This document shows, one piece after another, positions 11,680 through 28,170 of a stretch of DNA of 37,399 bases; within the stretch, counting starts at the first letter, position 1, and every line of letters begins with the position of its first letter. The notes below the pieces were generated by a model. That model searched no databases and was not told where the DNA came from. It worked only from the letters and a program-made list of their open reading frames with translations. The DNA lies in assembly GCA_018398765.1 (NCBI GenBank), contig JAHBMJ010000994.1:1-37399 (forward strand), in the 5' to 3' direction. The DNA comes from Chromera velia. Taxonomy: Eukaryota; Sar; Chromeraceae. A program made the position numbers and the translations under genes.

Positions 11680-12479
11680 TATACACTTTCTTATTATTTC
11701 TCATTTAAAAACGAAAAAAAAAAATTCTTCTATTTTATTTCATGATGATTGAGGTTTTTGTTATGCATGCCGCGTCCCCGTGTATGTTTATTTCAAGTTA
11801 TTCAAAGTTATTCCACGTCTTCAAAAAGTTCTTACAACAGTATACAGCAGTAGCAAGGTAGGTCGTTGCAAAATCAACCTGACTGGATAGACTCTAGGCA
11901 AACAGGTCTAGGCACGACTCCCAATGCCGAGCAGTCTACGGCCGGTATGCTGGGACGTGCTATGCATCCCCGAACCGTCAGAAGAGTATACAGCAGTGTG
12001 TAATATATGGTGTGTGTAACAGCAGTATAGTCCAATCTTCTCCTGCCTGTGTGACACTGATGGACACTTTTTGCACAGAAAATCTCAAGAGTGACAAAAC
12101 ACGAAGTTTGTGTACGTACTTCGCCGCTGCTCCGTTGGTACGTACTACTGAAGTACGTCTGCGCGCAATGCGCGCCCACTGAGATCCAAACCATGCGGCC
12201 ACCTGGCAGAGAAATCAAGTCTATGCCACTGACACCCACTGACTGCGACCTTGCAGCCGCCGGCCGGCATCCTCGAGCATCGATCTGAACACATTCAGGT
12301 GATAGATTTCGGACCATCCAGTTCTTCAAAAAGTCTGGACGTTGGGTGGCTGACGTGGGCCCTGCTGTCTTCTCCAGACAACGGAAAATTAACATCAAGT
12401 TGTTTTTGTCGATCTCTCTCTCTTTGGCATGCCTTTCTTCGTCCTTCTGAGTTGACCAGGGCACGTGTGAACCTGCACC
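11680..12479. other. Upstream region of the MYND gene
   Basis: There is no supported coding sequence. It begins AT-rich and becomes GC-balanced after about 11860. A cluster of GTACGTAC-like words lies at about 12112-12165, including short inverted repeats. The promoter and 5' untranslated region of the MYND gene should lie here, but I cannot identify a TATA box or start site. Confidence 0.4.
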
Positions 12480-12620
12480 ATGTCGAATGGACCCTTTCAG
12501 AAGGCTGTCGCAGCTCTGCGATCAGAATTTGAAAAGGGACTTCCCAAAAAAGATCCTGAACCAGACAGCATTGCAAAGATCAAGAAAGCTCTCCAAGAGA
12601 AACAACTGGACAGCGCCTAG
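12480..12620 (+). pseudogene. 46-codon frame overlapping the MYND start (probable ancestral N-terminus)
   Basis: An ATG at 12480 opens a 46-codon frame ending at TAG 12618-12620. It overlaps the MYND frame, whose ATG at 12487 lies 7 bases downstream in the +1 frame. The peptide looks like a genuine charged helix (for example KAVAALRSEFEKGLPKK). It is interrupted inside a 13-base direct duplication: GGACAGCGC occurs at 12608-12616 and again at 12621-12629. Without one 13-base unit this frame would run straight into the MYND frame at ARDLLYEKF. I infer that it is the original N-terminus, displaced by the duplication. It could instead act as an upstream ORF. Confidence 0.6.
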
Positions 12621-14340
12621 GGACAGCGCTCGGGATCTTTTGTACGAAAAATTTGAAAACAACGCCCGCACTCAAACACCTCCTTCAGTGCCCCTGTGTG
12701 ATGAGTTCAGGAAGTTTCTGACCATCTGGTACACCAATGTGCCAGACAGACAAAAGGCTTTCGGGCTTGTTGTAAATACCTTTCAAATTCCCGTCTCTCC
12801 TTCTCCCGCCCTCTCCTGGAGAGCCTCGCTGGGGCCAGAGGTGCACATTTTGGCCTTCACGGTCGACCATCCTTATGCGTTCTTGCACGTTTTGATGGAT
12901 CGCCTCTGGTTTATGAACACCGAAGAATTGACTCCCGAGCTCAAGCAGAAAATCTGCAAGGCAGGTGTGGGGTGCCTTCTGTCTGCCGCCCTGCCAGATG
13001 AGAAGATGCTCAAACACGGGTCGATGAAGATGTGTGATCCACCCCTTTTGGTCAAGCAGAAACGAACCTACCTTCTCCTCAGCACTCTCGCAGACCTGGG
13101 TGCGTTCGTGGGGGAGTATGGGGGATTTAGAGAGGAGTTTCCGATTTTTCTCGAAACTCTGAAGGAAACACAGGAAAAGTGGAGCAACAAGCTTGAGGAA
13201 AAGATTGCCGAAGGGGACCGGCTGAAGGGTGAGCAGATTGTGCACCTCTTGCTGGCTCTGAGCACTTTCTACGGCAATGTTTCCAACGATCGTGTGCTCC
13301 GCAGGCGCATGATGAAACACCCCTACACACTGGGGTATCTGCGTACACTGCTCTCTTATGATCATCTGAAGCAGCAGAGAGGTCCTTCTTGGACTGTTCC
13401 GCTGTATTACGAGATGCAGGATCATGCAGCAATGACTTTTTCCAACCTTGCAGTCGAGGTCGGAAGTTCCGGAAGTGGAGGGCGGTCTGCGCATCTGCAG
13501 CTCTATCAACAGGGCATCCTGGCTTTGGCTCTGGAAGTTGCGGGGCGAGTGGGGTGTTCTAGTGGGACGCGTGAGGTGTGCTGCCAGATCGTGGCAGAGT
13601 GCGCGTTCCATCCGGCAGTCGCTCGGCATGTCACTGCCAGAATGGACTGGATGGCCCGTCTGTGTGTCCTCAGCGTCTCTGAAGGACTTGACTGGGATAC
13701 CGACATGAACATGTGGGTTGGTACAGTTGAGAGCGCTTCGATTGCGATTATGCGCGCACTCCAGTGCGCAGACCCCCCGCCGTGTGACTTCCTCTCGGGG
13801 AGTTCTGCAACACACCCCTTTCCGATTCCCGTCTCCGACTCTGTGAGGTCGGAGTTTGTGAAGCGAGTTGAAGAGGAGGCTGAACGGATGGGACTTCCCT
13901 CAAAAAAGACAAAGTATGTGTTGAATGGGATTAACGGAATACTGCATAGATTTCAGACTTTGGATCCTGTCGGGAAGGGGGTTTTGGAAGGTTCCGAAAG
14001 AGCGTGTGGGGGCAACCTGCAGACAGCAGGGGTGGGTGCAGAGTCTCAGAGTGCCTTTGTGCAGCAGAACTGCCTCCGTCCTGCGACTCAGACGTTCAAA
14101 GTCGTGTCACGGGATGGCGGGAGGGTTTGTGGTTTTTGTGGGAAGATGGAGCGTCCCAACGCGCCGTGGGATAAGATCCTCATGGAGAAGGGGGTGGAGC
14201 TTGTCGACAAGCTTCTGGTCTGCACGGCCTGCAGGAAGGAGTTTTACTGCTCCCGAGAGTGCCAGAAGGCCCACTGGAAGACGCACAAGGCTCTGTGCAG
14301 GGCACCTGCATGTGCCGCGTCTGGTGGTGCGATGAACTGA
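12487..14340 (+). CDS. MYND-type zinc-finger protein, intronless, 617 aa
   Basis: A single open frame of 617 codons. The C-terminal MYND finger spans residues 548-604: CGFC, then about 30 residues, then CTAC, YCSREC, HWKTH and a final Cys. MYND fingers bind short proline-rich peptides in partner proteins and occur in chromatin, ubiquitin and ciliary factors. The spacing between the first two Cys pairs is longer than in typical MYND fingers. The preceding ~500 residues are Leu-rich and helix-compatible, without a domain I can name; an armadillo-like fold is only a guess. Unlike its neighbours it has no intron. The 5' end is odd: about 45 codons before ARDLLYEKF read poorly as protein, while the frame starting at 12480 reads well. 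A second ATG 7 bases later fits the shifted frame. Confidence 0.85.
   Translation: MDPFRRLSQLCDQNLKRDFPKKILNQTALQRSRKLSKRNNWTAPRDSARDLLYEKFENNARTQTPPSVPLCDEFRKFLTIWYTNVPDRQKAFGLVVNTFQIPVSPSPALSWRASLGPEVHILAFTVDHPYAFLHVLMDRLWFMNTEELTPELKQKICKAGVGCLLSAALPDEKMLKHGSMKMCDPPLLVKQKRTYLLLSTLADLGAFVGEYGGFREEFPIFLETLKETQEKWSNKLEEKIAEGDRLKGEQIVHLLLALSTFYGNVSNDRVLRRRMMKHPYTLGYLRTLLSYDHLKQQRGPSWTVPLYYEMQDHAAMTFSNLAVEVGSSGSGGRSAHLQLYQQGILALALEVAGRVGCSSGTREVCCQIVAECAFHPAVARHVTARMDWMARLCVLSVSEGLDWDTDMNMWVGTVESASIAIMRALQCADPPPCDFLSGSSATHPFPIPVSDSVRSEFVKRVEEEAERMGLPSKKTKYVLNGINGILHRFQTLDPVGKGVLEGSERACGGNLQTAGVGAESQSAFVQQNCLRPATQTFKVVSRDGGRVCGFCGKMERPNAPWDKILMEKGVELVDKLLVCTACRKEFYCSRECQKAHWKTHKALCRAPACAASGGAMN
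12608..12633. repeat. 13-bp tandem duplication in the MYND 5' coding region
   Basis: Two adjacent 13-base units share GGACAGCGC at their starts (12608-12616 and 12621-12629). A 13-base gain changes the reading frame by one base and places an in-frame TAG at 12618 in the frame opened by the ATG at 12480. Confidence 0.8.
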
Positions 14341-15560
14341 GGGAAGGATCCAGCCAGATCGAATTAAAGGAAGGTGCCGTTTGATTCAAGAAGCGGGGAA
14401 AGAGCCGGGGAAAGACAGAGTGTACAGATTCGACTTGTGGGGTATTCAGGTGGGGAGCAGTGGAGCCCAGTGTGGGGAGGGGGAGTCAAGACTGGCAAAC
14501 CTAGTGGCAAACAGGCCAAACTTCATACAGGGGGCGGGTTAGAGTGATCGGGCGGACCCACCGCCTGAGCGGTGCGCAGCCTGAGCTTCAGACACAAGTT
14601 CAGAGCATGGTGAGTTCAGAGATATTCAGAGAATTGAAAAAAATCATCTTAATCAAGTTTACGCACAGTGCTAGGCACATGGACAGTCTGAGAGGCGTCA
14701 GTCTCAGCGACTGTTTCGCCGTGCCGTTTTCTGAGTTCGTTGATCATATTAATTACGGAGGGCGATTATGATAAAAATAGTTAAAAACTATGTTAAAAAA
14801 CGAAACAGCGCTGCATGTCTAAAGTGCTGATAAGTGCTGATGTATATCATTCAAAAATATTTTAAGTATTTATAATTTAATGCAAACATTGTAAAACTAG
14901 ATGTAAAAGAATTAATTAGGTAAAGAAATGTTACATGCCTACCATAGGCCGATCGATGGCGATGGCATATGATGATGATGATGAGAGAATTAAGGTGGGG
15001 GCGACCTCCATAAGACAAAACGGCGACAATGCTGTAGGGCACCACTAAATCACTCATCACTTATAGATTCTAAGTAATACTAAATAACTGAAAAAGCATG
15101 CATGCAAAGCCTTTTAAATAATATCATTAATATCATTAAACTTACTTTAGCATGTTTAATACAAGGTTTTTTTTTTTATTGATTGATTGATATGTTAAAT
15201 TACAGCCTAGAGTATGATGATAATGATTGAGGGTTAAATCCTAGATCCAGCGATGCCAGACCCCAAGCCACTAACAAGGCTTTGAGAACAACCCCATGTC
15301 ATGCAAAACGCTTACTCAACCTAGGTTTCATGGGGCATTTGAAGGCTTGCAAGACTAGGCGGCCCCTTCACTTTATGTATAGCGCCGCAGCGGCCATATA
15401 TATCTATTGTCTTAATTAAATTAAGCTATAAATTAGATCATTTATAGTCAAATTCCTCAAATTTTTAACTTGGACGGTACGTAGCTTTAAATTTCAATCC
15501 TCGATGCAACGATGTGACACTGATGTCATGATTCGATCTTTTAATTTTGACGCGAAGGCA
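14341..15560. other. Intergenic stretch, AT-rich after 14600
   Basis: There is no supported gene. It starts with the likely 3' untranslated region of the MYND gene and becomes AT-rich, with ATGATGATG runs near 14970 and repeated AATATCATTA words near 15120. The short open frames here have no protein-like composition. Confidence 0.6.
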
Positions 15561-16047
15561 ATCGAATGAGTAGATACAAATATAGATACACAGACCAAGA
15601 AACAAACACGGACATGGAATGAAACCTGCATGGCAGCATGGGCCAAGATCGATCAAAGGAAAAGAGAAAACCGACGCGCGAGCAATAATTCCAGGCAGCA
15701 GCCGGGTCCACTTCTTTCTTCCTGGATGTGTTTTGTGGCTTTGACAAGTCGACATATGACCGGATGGGACACAGAAACAGTGACCATTCCCAAAGCACGG
15801 AGACAACAGCTGCTTGATTCCTTCTCTCTCTCTCTCTCTCTCTCTTGCTCTTTTCTCCCGTCGCCTCCCCACTGTATTATTCTGGCTTTGTTCTGGCCAC
15901 CGTTTTCACTGAGTCATTTCTGCGGGTCTGTGGATTTGCTCCCACTCTCGATTCTCACTCCTGAATTTCTGGATCTCGCTGTGGGACCCTTCTGCTTGCG
16001 CTCCGGTGTCGGTGGCGCCGTCTGTCGGTTTCTCGCTTGATCCACGT

Positions 16048-16058
16048 CTGTGTGTGTC

Positions 16059-16089
<31 letters not shown>

Positions 16090-16187
16090 GAGAAAAAGGA
16101 AGAGAAGAGATCGTACAGTTTGTCTCTCTGTCTGTCTAAGAAAAAGGAAGAGAAGAGACCGTACAGTCTGTCTGTCTGTCTGTCGGC
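16048..16187. repeat. (CTGT)n array with a two-copy 49-bp tandem repeat
   Basis: CTGT units at about 16055-16090 are followed by two copies of a 49-base unit beginning AGAAAAAGGAAGAGAAGAGA (starts 16090 and 16139). Each unit ends in further CTGT-type repeats. Confidence 0.8.
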
Positions 16188-17092
16188 TGTTTGTACCTCG
16201 ATCTATTCATCTATGTTCTTCCCGATTTTAGTACCGATCGAGAAGGGAAAGAAGAGGTCAAGAGAATGACCAGAGAAAAGGGGTGTGGGGGATGCGAAGA
16301 GAAGGAGGGAAGGAAGGGAGGAAGGAAGGAAAGAAAAAAGGGAAGAAAGGCAGATCGAATACCAGAGAAGAGTGGCAGAAGAGAAGAGACAGAAAAGGAG
16401 CAGTCGGACAGAAACTGTATGACTGAATGAAGCAGAGACGAATCGACGACCCGCAAGGGCATCCTCTCTCTCTCTCTCTCCCTCCCTATTTGTCTTTCCA
16501 CCCAGAGAGATAGAAAGAGGAGAAGGAGAAAGACAAAAAGAGAGAGGGAAGATAAACTTCCCCCGTCTCTGGCATGCCTCTTGCTTGGGGATGTCGAGGA
16601 ACTATCGGGTAGAAACAGAGTCAGACCGGAGCATTGACTAGTGAATAAAAGACGGGGACTTTGAGAAGAACTAGAAGGAGGAAGAAGAAGAGGGTGCATC
16701 AACAATTGTCTGTTGGTTGCAGGCAAATGCAGTTGCAGAGGGAAGCAGGGCGAGGACAGTGATCGAAATAGAAGAATGGGGATGGAACAAGAAAGACAAA
16801 GAGAGGGAGAAAGGCGGGCCAGCTGCAAACAGTCAGAAGGAAAATTGTTCGTCCGTCCAATCTCAACGATCGAACGAAGAAAAAGGAAAGGCTTCCCTGA
16901 TCGATCGAGGACAACCCCGAATCTCGATCAGATCTGTCGGCCTCCCTCCCTTTATGGGCATGCACCTGTCTTCTTCACCCCTCTCACTTCCTATGCGAGG
17001 AACGGAGGAAGAAACAGGGAGGAAAAAAGTTAACCAACCAGGAGGAGAAAACAGAGCCAGCCTGAATGAAGACCTGCCCTTATTCTTCGGGG

Positions 17093-17097
17093 ACACA

Positions 17098-17128
<31 letters not shown>

Positions 17129-17131
17129 GCG
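17093..17131. repeat. (CA)n-(CG)n tract
   Basis: About 11 CA units pass directly into about 9 CG units. Alternating purine-pyrimidine DNA of this type is the classical Z-DNA-forming sequence. Open frames across it are repeat translations. Confidence 0.9.
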
Positions 17132-18570
17132 TACGTTTCCGCACCTCGGTTAATTCATCTTGGTTGGTTGACAGACTGACTGACTCATTGCAGAGGCGGA
17201 ACTAATGAAAGAACTAGAAGGTGGAAGGAGAAAAAAAGGGGAAAAGAAGGCATGCAGTAGAAGATAAGACGATACGGGGCTAACAGAGCAAATGCAAGAC
17301 GAGATCAAACGCATCCATGGATCATTCATTCTATTCGCTTTCGAGCTTCAAAGAAGCATTCATTCCCTCGTGTGGACACGACAAGGGTCCAAAGGAGAAC
17401 TCAGGCAGGCCGTAAAACGACCATCCCTGACTCACTCATTCACGCAACCAGGCACGAACGCATTCACCCACGCATGCACAAACACACGCGAACTCACGCA
17501 CATACAAAGACACGCACAGAGAGAGAGAAAGAGAGAGAGAGGGAGAGAGAGAGAGTCCTGTGAGGAAAATGGACCTCTTCTTCCAGAAAAGGAAGAAGAA
17601 CGGAAAGAGAGCGCGAAGGCAACAAGGAGAGGCAGAAAGAATCTTCTCGACTCAGCATGTACAATAGAAACGAAAGAAAAGAACCATGCACATCGGTTGA
17701 GAACTGGATGAGAGGGAAAAGGGAAGCCACCAGAGTCCAATCCAACGCAAAAGGAAGGGAAGGAAAGTCAAGGGAGGCAGACACCATAAAGGTTCTACCG
17801 CCACACCAACTTTCCTCTCGCTGTTTCTTCTACCTGTTTGTCGCACGAACCTACGCACGACAAGACATCTACGTTCAACCCTCGATCATTTTGCTTCAAA
17901 CACGCACCATGCAAACAAAAGGAGATACCGCTTTCTTTTCTTTTCGCGGCTGGAAAAACAAAAAAAAAAGAAAAGATCTCAGGACGACTGAGGGCCTCAC
18001 GCGTTGCATTCAATTATTTCAAATCAGTCACACCACATTGTGTGAAGAAAATCTGACGCACAGAAAAAAAGAGGGAGTGGGAAGAAGGAAGAAAGAATTC
18101 ATTCTTTCGGGAAAAAAGGAAAGGGGCGCAAAGGAACGGAAAATAAATGCACCCCTTCCATACCTTCATTCTCTCTCTCTCTCTCATCCTGCCTTACAGC
18201 GAAACATTCGTCCATCCGGACTCCAGAAAAGAAATCACCGATGTGCACTTCAATTCACTTCTGTGTTCTCTTACTTCATTAATGTTAGCGCTTTCTAGTT
18301 ATGTCTTGCCCTTTTCCCGAGCAGTGAAGGAGGTATTGAAGCAGTAGGGCTTGCAGACAAAATTGATTCCATTGGAGTGAACACTCGACGCTCCCTTCCC
18401 TCTTTCTTCCCTTCTTTCCTTTGATCGTTCAGGCAGATAGTCAGAGAGAGACACTTCCTTCATGTGTTCACGCAGTTATACAGTCATTCAGCAAATGGGG
18501 AAAGTTGGTCACACCGACTGACCATTGGCGCGTTCCGTTTTTGCACGCACAGTCTGAGGGACTGCCTCGC

Positions 18571-18575
18571 CCCTG

Positions 18576-18607
<32 letters not shown>

Positions 18608-18645
18608 CTCCGTCTCTGTCCGTCTGTCTGTCCGTCCGTCCTTGA
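18571..18645. repeat. (CT)n microsatellite grading into (CTGT/CCGT)n
   Basis: A run of about 16 CT units is followed by imperfect CTGT and CCGT units. It is noncoding simple repeat. Confidence 0.85.
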
Positions 18646-19369
18646 TTAGTTTGTTGAGTGTCGATTGATCGGCTGACTGATTCAATGGTTCATTGAATTG
18701 CTACGATTGCTTTCTACTTTCTTTTTGTTGTTGCCGAAGTAACCGTTCTTCCTATGGATGAATCAGTTCTCTGCTTCTCCTTCTCGGTCATGCGGGTTCT
18801 TTATGTTTCTCTGGCAGCAGAGACAACGGAGGACAAGAGGAGACCAAACAAAAGAAAAGAAAAGATAAGGAAGGAAGTGGATTGTAGGGGCAGATTGTCC
18901 CAACCTCTCTTCCTCCCTTGTCTCTTTTGATCATCCGTGTGTCCGCCTGGATTTCGTTCTGCTTTCCCACCAACTGTCGTTCTTCTTCTTGCTGCAGGCA
19001 CGCTCCTCATCTTTCTGTGTCGACTTTCTTCTGTCTGTTGACCTTTCTATCTACCACTTGTGCTCTACTTCTCCCCGTCTTTGCTTCGCTTCGCCTCTAT
19101 TTTCACTCCACTCTTCCGTTGGCGGGAAATGGATATATCAAGAAAAAAAAAAGGTGTAGAGGAAAAAAGCACACAGGATGGCATCCTGCCGCACTGCAAA
19201 GAACGTCTGCGCACACACACGTTTTTCTCTTCGTTGTTTTTTTTATCGCTCTGTTTCTGCTTCTTATCATCCTCAGTGCCCTGAGCTGAGCACTCACTCA
19301 TGCAGGTCCTATCCTCTTATTTCGGCTCTTTCTTTCCCTTCTTTCTGTTCTGTATATTTTCTAGACCCC

Positions 19370-20000
19370 TCACTCTTCCAGGTTTTTCTTTCTGAAGACG
19401 AATCTTCCCCAGGTGATGTTCCCTGACCGCACAGCGTCTGTCCACATGTCCAGAGAGTCGCACACAGAACCCACAAAACCGTCAGAGACACCCAGAGAGG
19501 GACCCTCAGACGCAAGTAGGTGACGCACAGACGCGTAGTGAGTGCCGACGTGCTCGGGCATGCTCCTGCACACAGAGAAGAAGAGCGATCACGGAGAGGC
19601 ATACTCTGTCTGTGACTCTCTCTCTCTCTTTCTCTCTCTACAACCCCTATCCCCTCCCCAACCACAGAGCTCTCTCTTTCTCTCCCACCCGCCCTCCCAA
19701 TCGTTGAACTCCATGATCTGATTCACTCACAACACCGAGAGAAAAAGGCTGACCTGAATGAGAGCAGCTCGAACCCGTGCAGACCGAAGAGGTGGATGTA
19801 CTGTGCGGCGCTTCCCATCTCCTTCAGGTGCAGTCTCGAGTAGATTCCCTCCATCTCGTCCAGCCGCACTCCCACCGTCTGCATGATATCGGTGAAGACG
19901 ACGAAGGCACCCTCTCGCGTAATGCGCGCGATTTCAGAAACGATGGCCTCCTTCTCGACGCAGTGCAGAAACGCATCCTGCATACAAACTCACACGCACG

Positions 20001-20039
<39 letters not shown>

Positions 20040-20074
20040 ACACACACACAAACACATACACACAGACACACACA

Positions 20075-20123
<49 letters not shown>

Positions 20124-21135
20124 AATCGCGAAAAGTCATATTGTAGAACACTTAATTCCATGCAGGGGGCATACAGGGGCACCCTCAGTCGTGCCTGCCC
20201 TTTGTGCGAATCGAAGTGCGTGCGTCGAGGTTGCATGCAATGAACGCATGGAACAATACGGCGACGAAGGATCTGTCACCCGCTTCATGAGGAGCGTGTG
20301 CGACGGTTTTTTGCCTCGCAGTCCGCATACGTGTCAGAAAGGGGCGAAACAGAGCAAAACAAACGCCTTGTCTAGAAGGCCTTTGGGGTGTGTGGGTGTG
20401 GGGTGGGGTGGTCAAAGTGAAAAAAGGGAGAAGAGGGGTCGAGAGAAGCATCGAGAAAAAGAGTACACACAAGGCTAGGGAGTCAGAGGGCAGTCCTGAC
20501 ACCTAGTGATCTGTTTCCTGTTTGACTAATCCGACGAAAATCCGTACCTGTGAGACGACGAGATGGTACTTGTCTTCCTCCTTGACCTCTCCGACGTCCG
20601 TGTAGGACTTCTCAAAGACGCGAATTCTGTCCTCGAGCCCCGCTGCCGTGTTTCTCTCTTTGTTCACTTCGTTCTGACGAGAAGAGAGCTCAAAGCAGTC
20701 AACCGAGACGGACTTGGAACGGTGACAGAGCTTTCGACCGAATGCGCCAAGTCCCGCTCCCATGTCAGCCACTCTGTAGATCTTCTTCCCCTTCTCTTGG
20801 AGGCTGGTGACGGGATGAAGTTTGTGCAGCGTCTCGAGGGCTTCGTGTGTCAGAAGCTCGTCCGCAGTCCTGCTGGCAGTTCTGACGGTTTCAACGTCAC
20901 ACAGCTGTCCAACAGAGTGACCGGGATAGACGCCGATGTGGAGAGATTCCCCTCCCCAGAGCTTCCCGTAGAAGATCGCGGCATCTTGAGAATCGTAGTA
21001 CGCTCCGACTTTCTGTTCAATCTCTTCGTTTTTGCTGTTCGTGGAGTGAACTTTGGAAGGAGCTTTTCCATTGGCTCTAGATTGGCCGTTTGAAAGAGCA
21101 GTGATACCATTCTCTGATCGACCGTCGGCAGGCAT
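19370..21135 (-). CDS. SAM-dependent N-methyltransferase, sarcosine/dimethylglycine type (3 exons)
   Basis: Exons are 21135-20548, 19977-19754 and 19565-19370, with phases that join correctly, giving 335 residues. Residues 46-70 hold the family signature (YYDSQDAAIFYGKLWGGE, then LHIGVY). SAM-binding motif I is VADMGAGLGAFG (122-133). Across the first intron VVSQ joins DAFLHCVEKEAI, and then FVVFTDIMQ follows, all typical of glycine/sarcosine/dimethylglycine N-methyltransferases. The C-terminus reads ITWGRFVFRKK, a typical ending of the family. These enzymes methylate sarcosine and dimethylglycine with S-adenosylmethionine to make the osmolyte glycine betaine, probably in the cytosol; no clear transit peptide is seen. 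The residues choosing among glycine, sarcosine and dimethylglycine cannot be judged by eye. The start is the first ATG of the frame. An acceptor-like CACCAG about 45 bases upstream suggests a 5' untranslated intron. It is divergent from ADC synthase. Confidence 0.8.
19991..20120. repeat. (CA)n-(GA)n microsatellite inside the methyltransferase first intron
   Basis: CA units (with CACG and CATA variants) from about 19991 to 20091 pass into GA units to about 20120. The tract begins 14 bases upstream of the methyltransferase exon 2 acceptor (minus strand). On the transcribed strand it therefore reads as a long CT then GT run and may supply an unusually long polypyrimidine tract. Confidence 0.9.
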
Positions 21136-22264
21136 CTTGGTTCTCTTCTTCGGGAACAAACTCTCCACGTCCGCTGGTGAATAAAAAAAAGAACAGAAAG
21201 AAGAGAACTCTGACAGAGATATGAGATGAACACGTGACAAAGCGGGACACAGGAGAGGAGCACAAGCTGAGAAACGAGGAGCGCCTAAGGGCGAACAGCA
21301 ACCTCTGACCGACGAGCTGATTATGTCGGACTCATGCAATGATTGACTCCCTTTTGTCAGACTGAGCTGGAAAATGCCGGAGACGCCAAACTTTTCTGAC
21401 ACTATTAATATCGATCGCCTCGGGGGGCAGCTCAGCTTTGCTGGGCTCAGCCGAGAGGCCCTGAGAACGCACGCAGTCGCATATCGCGCTCTTCAAATTT
21501 TGGGGGGGGAGATCGATGTAACGCTTAAATATGCGGCAGAAATCGGATCTCGACGTGCGTGCGTCACTGCGCGTGCGTCATTTCCACTATAATTAATCGG
21601 GTATTCTTGCATGCATCGTCGATCGATACATACTTTGCTCTTCATGATACGTGCCCCTCAAGTAACTCGCACGGAGTTAATTGCATATGTGTTCATGCGC
21701 GGTCCCGAAAAGTATATTTTGCGCACGTTGCCGTGGCCCCCGCCATTTGCCCATGCATGCATTGCAGGCAAGACATGCCCAAGCCCCCGATGGTTTTCAT
21801 CATGCAATCAAATTATGGCTAACCCCCTAAATAGCCCCCCGAGGCACTCACCCAACTGGTTGGGTGTATCCCGTATATATATATAGCTTCTGACATCATG
21901 GGCCCATATAATTCGCGGGCCCTCCCCCAAGCATGCAGGGCCCCGGCATGCTCTGCTCTCTTTTGCCTACACTCTTTTCTGGACCATTTCCCACGACACA
22001 AGTCAGACTTTCCGGGATCAGCTGTGCTTCTCGCACAGTATTTGGCCTTGAAGCTGTCTTCTGTCACCTTGGCATAACGAAGTTCAGAAATTTTCTGGAG
22101 CTGCAGAGACAGCAGATGCCTCTTTGAGTCTCTTGGTAGCTTCGCAGCCAGAATTTCCGAACCGAAGTTCACAGAACGATCTCCGTTTTTCGGGCGATCA
22201 GAACGAACGGAAAGACGGTTTAATCTTGGACTTGTCTGCGGGACTGTCGCTGCCTCGAGGAGAG
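21136..22264. promoter_or_regulatory. Shared upstream region between methyltransferase and ADC synthase
   Basis: About 1.1 kb separates the two divergent start codons. It contains a TIR element (21417-21845), which leaves about 280 and 420 bases of flanking sequence for the two promoters and untranslated regions. A TATATATATATAG run sits just outside the element at about 21874-21886. Bidirectional promoter function is inferred from layout only. Confidence 0.45.
21417..21845. mobile_element. MITE-like TIR element, copy 1
   Basis: The ends are a perfect 12-base inverted pair: GCCTCGGGGGGC at 21417-21428 and GCCCCCCGAGGC at 21834-21845. A second copy in the opposite orientation lies at 33468-33827. 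The copies share blocks such as GCCCCTCAAGTAACT, GGTCCCGAAAAG, CACGTTGCCGTGGCCCCCGCC and ACATGCCCAAGCC (mostly exact). Similarity continues past the right end through CACTCACCCAACTGGTTGGGTG, so the true boundary may be about 25-30 bases further out. There is no transposase frame. Confidence 0.75.

Positions 22265-28170
<5,906 letters not shown>

Larger units (their letters stand above)
15561..19369. other. Gene-poor, simple-repeat and strand-biased stretch
   Basis: I can support no gene. The plus strand is pyrimidine-rich at about 15810-16080, purine-rich at about 16085-18160 and pyrimidine-rich again at about 18165-19420. Within it are CT/CTGT arrays, a two-copy 49-bp tandem repeat, a CA-CG tract and GA tracts. 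Open frames of 130-210 codons are Arg/Lys/Glu-rich or Ser/Leu-rich and are open in several frames, as expected for purine/pyrimidine-biased DNA. An unrecognised transcript could be hidden here. Confidence 0.5.

Noticed and set aside
15465-18298. Several open frames of 130-213 codons (for example at 15630, 16211 minus, 16717, 17657)
   Set aside because: They are translations of purine- or pyrimidine-rich and microsatellite DNA. Overlapping frames on both strands are open at the same places and no domain is seen.
21374-21886. Short open frames inside the TIR element
   Set aside because: They do not stay open in the second copy in a consistent way, and nothing resembles a transposase.
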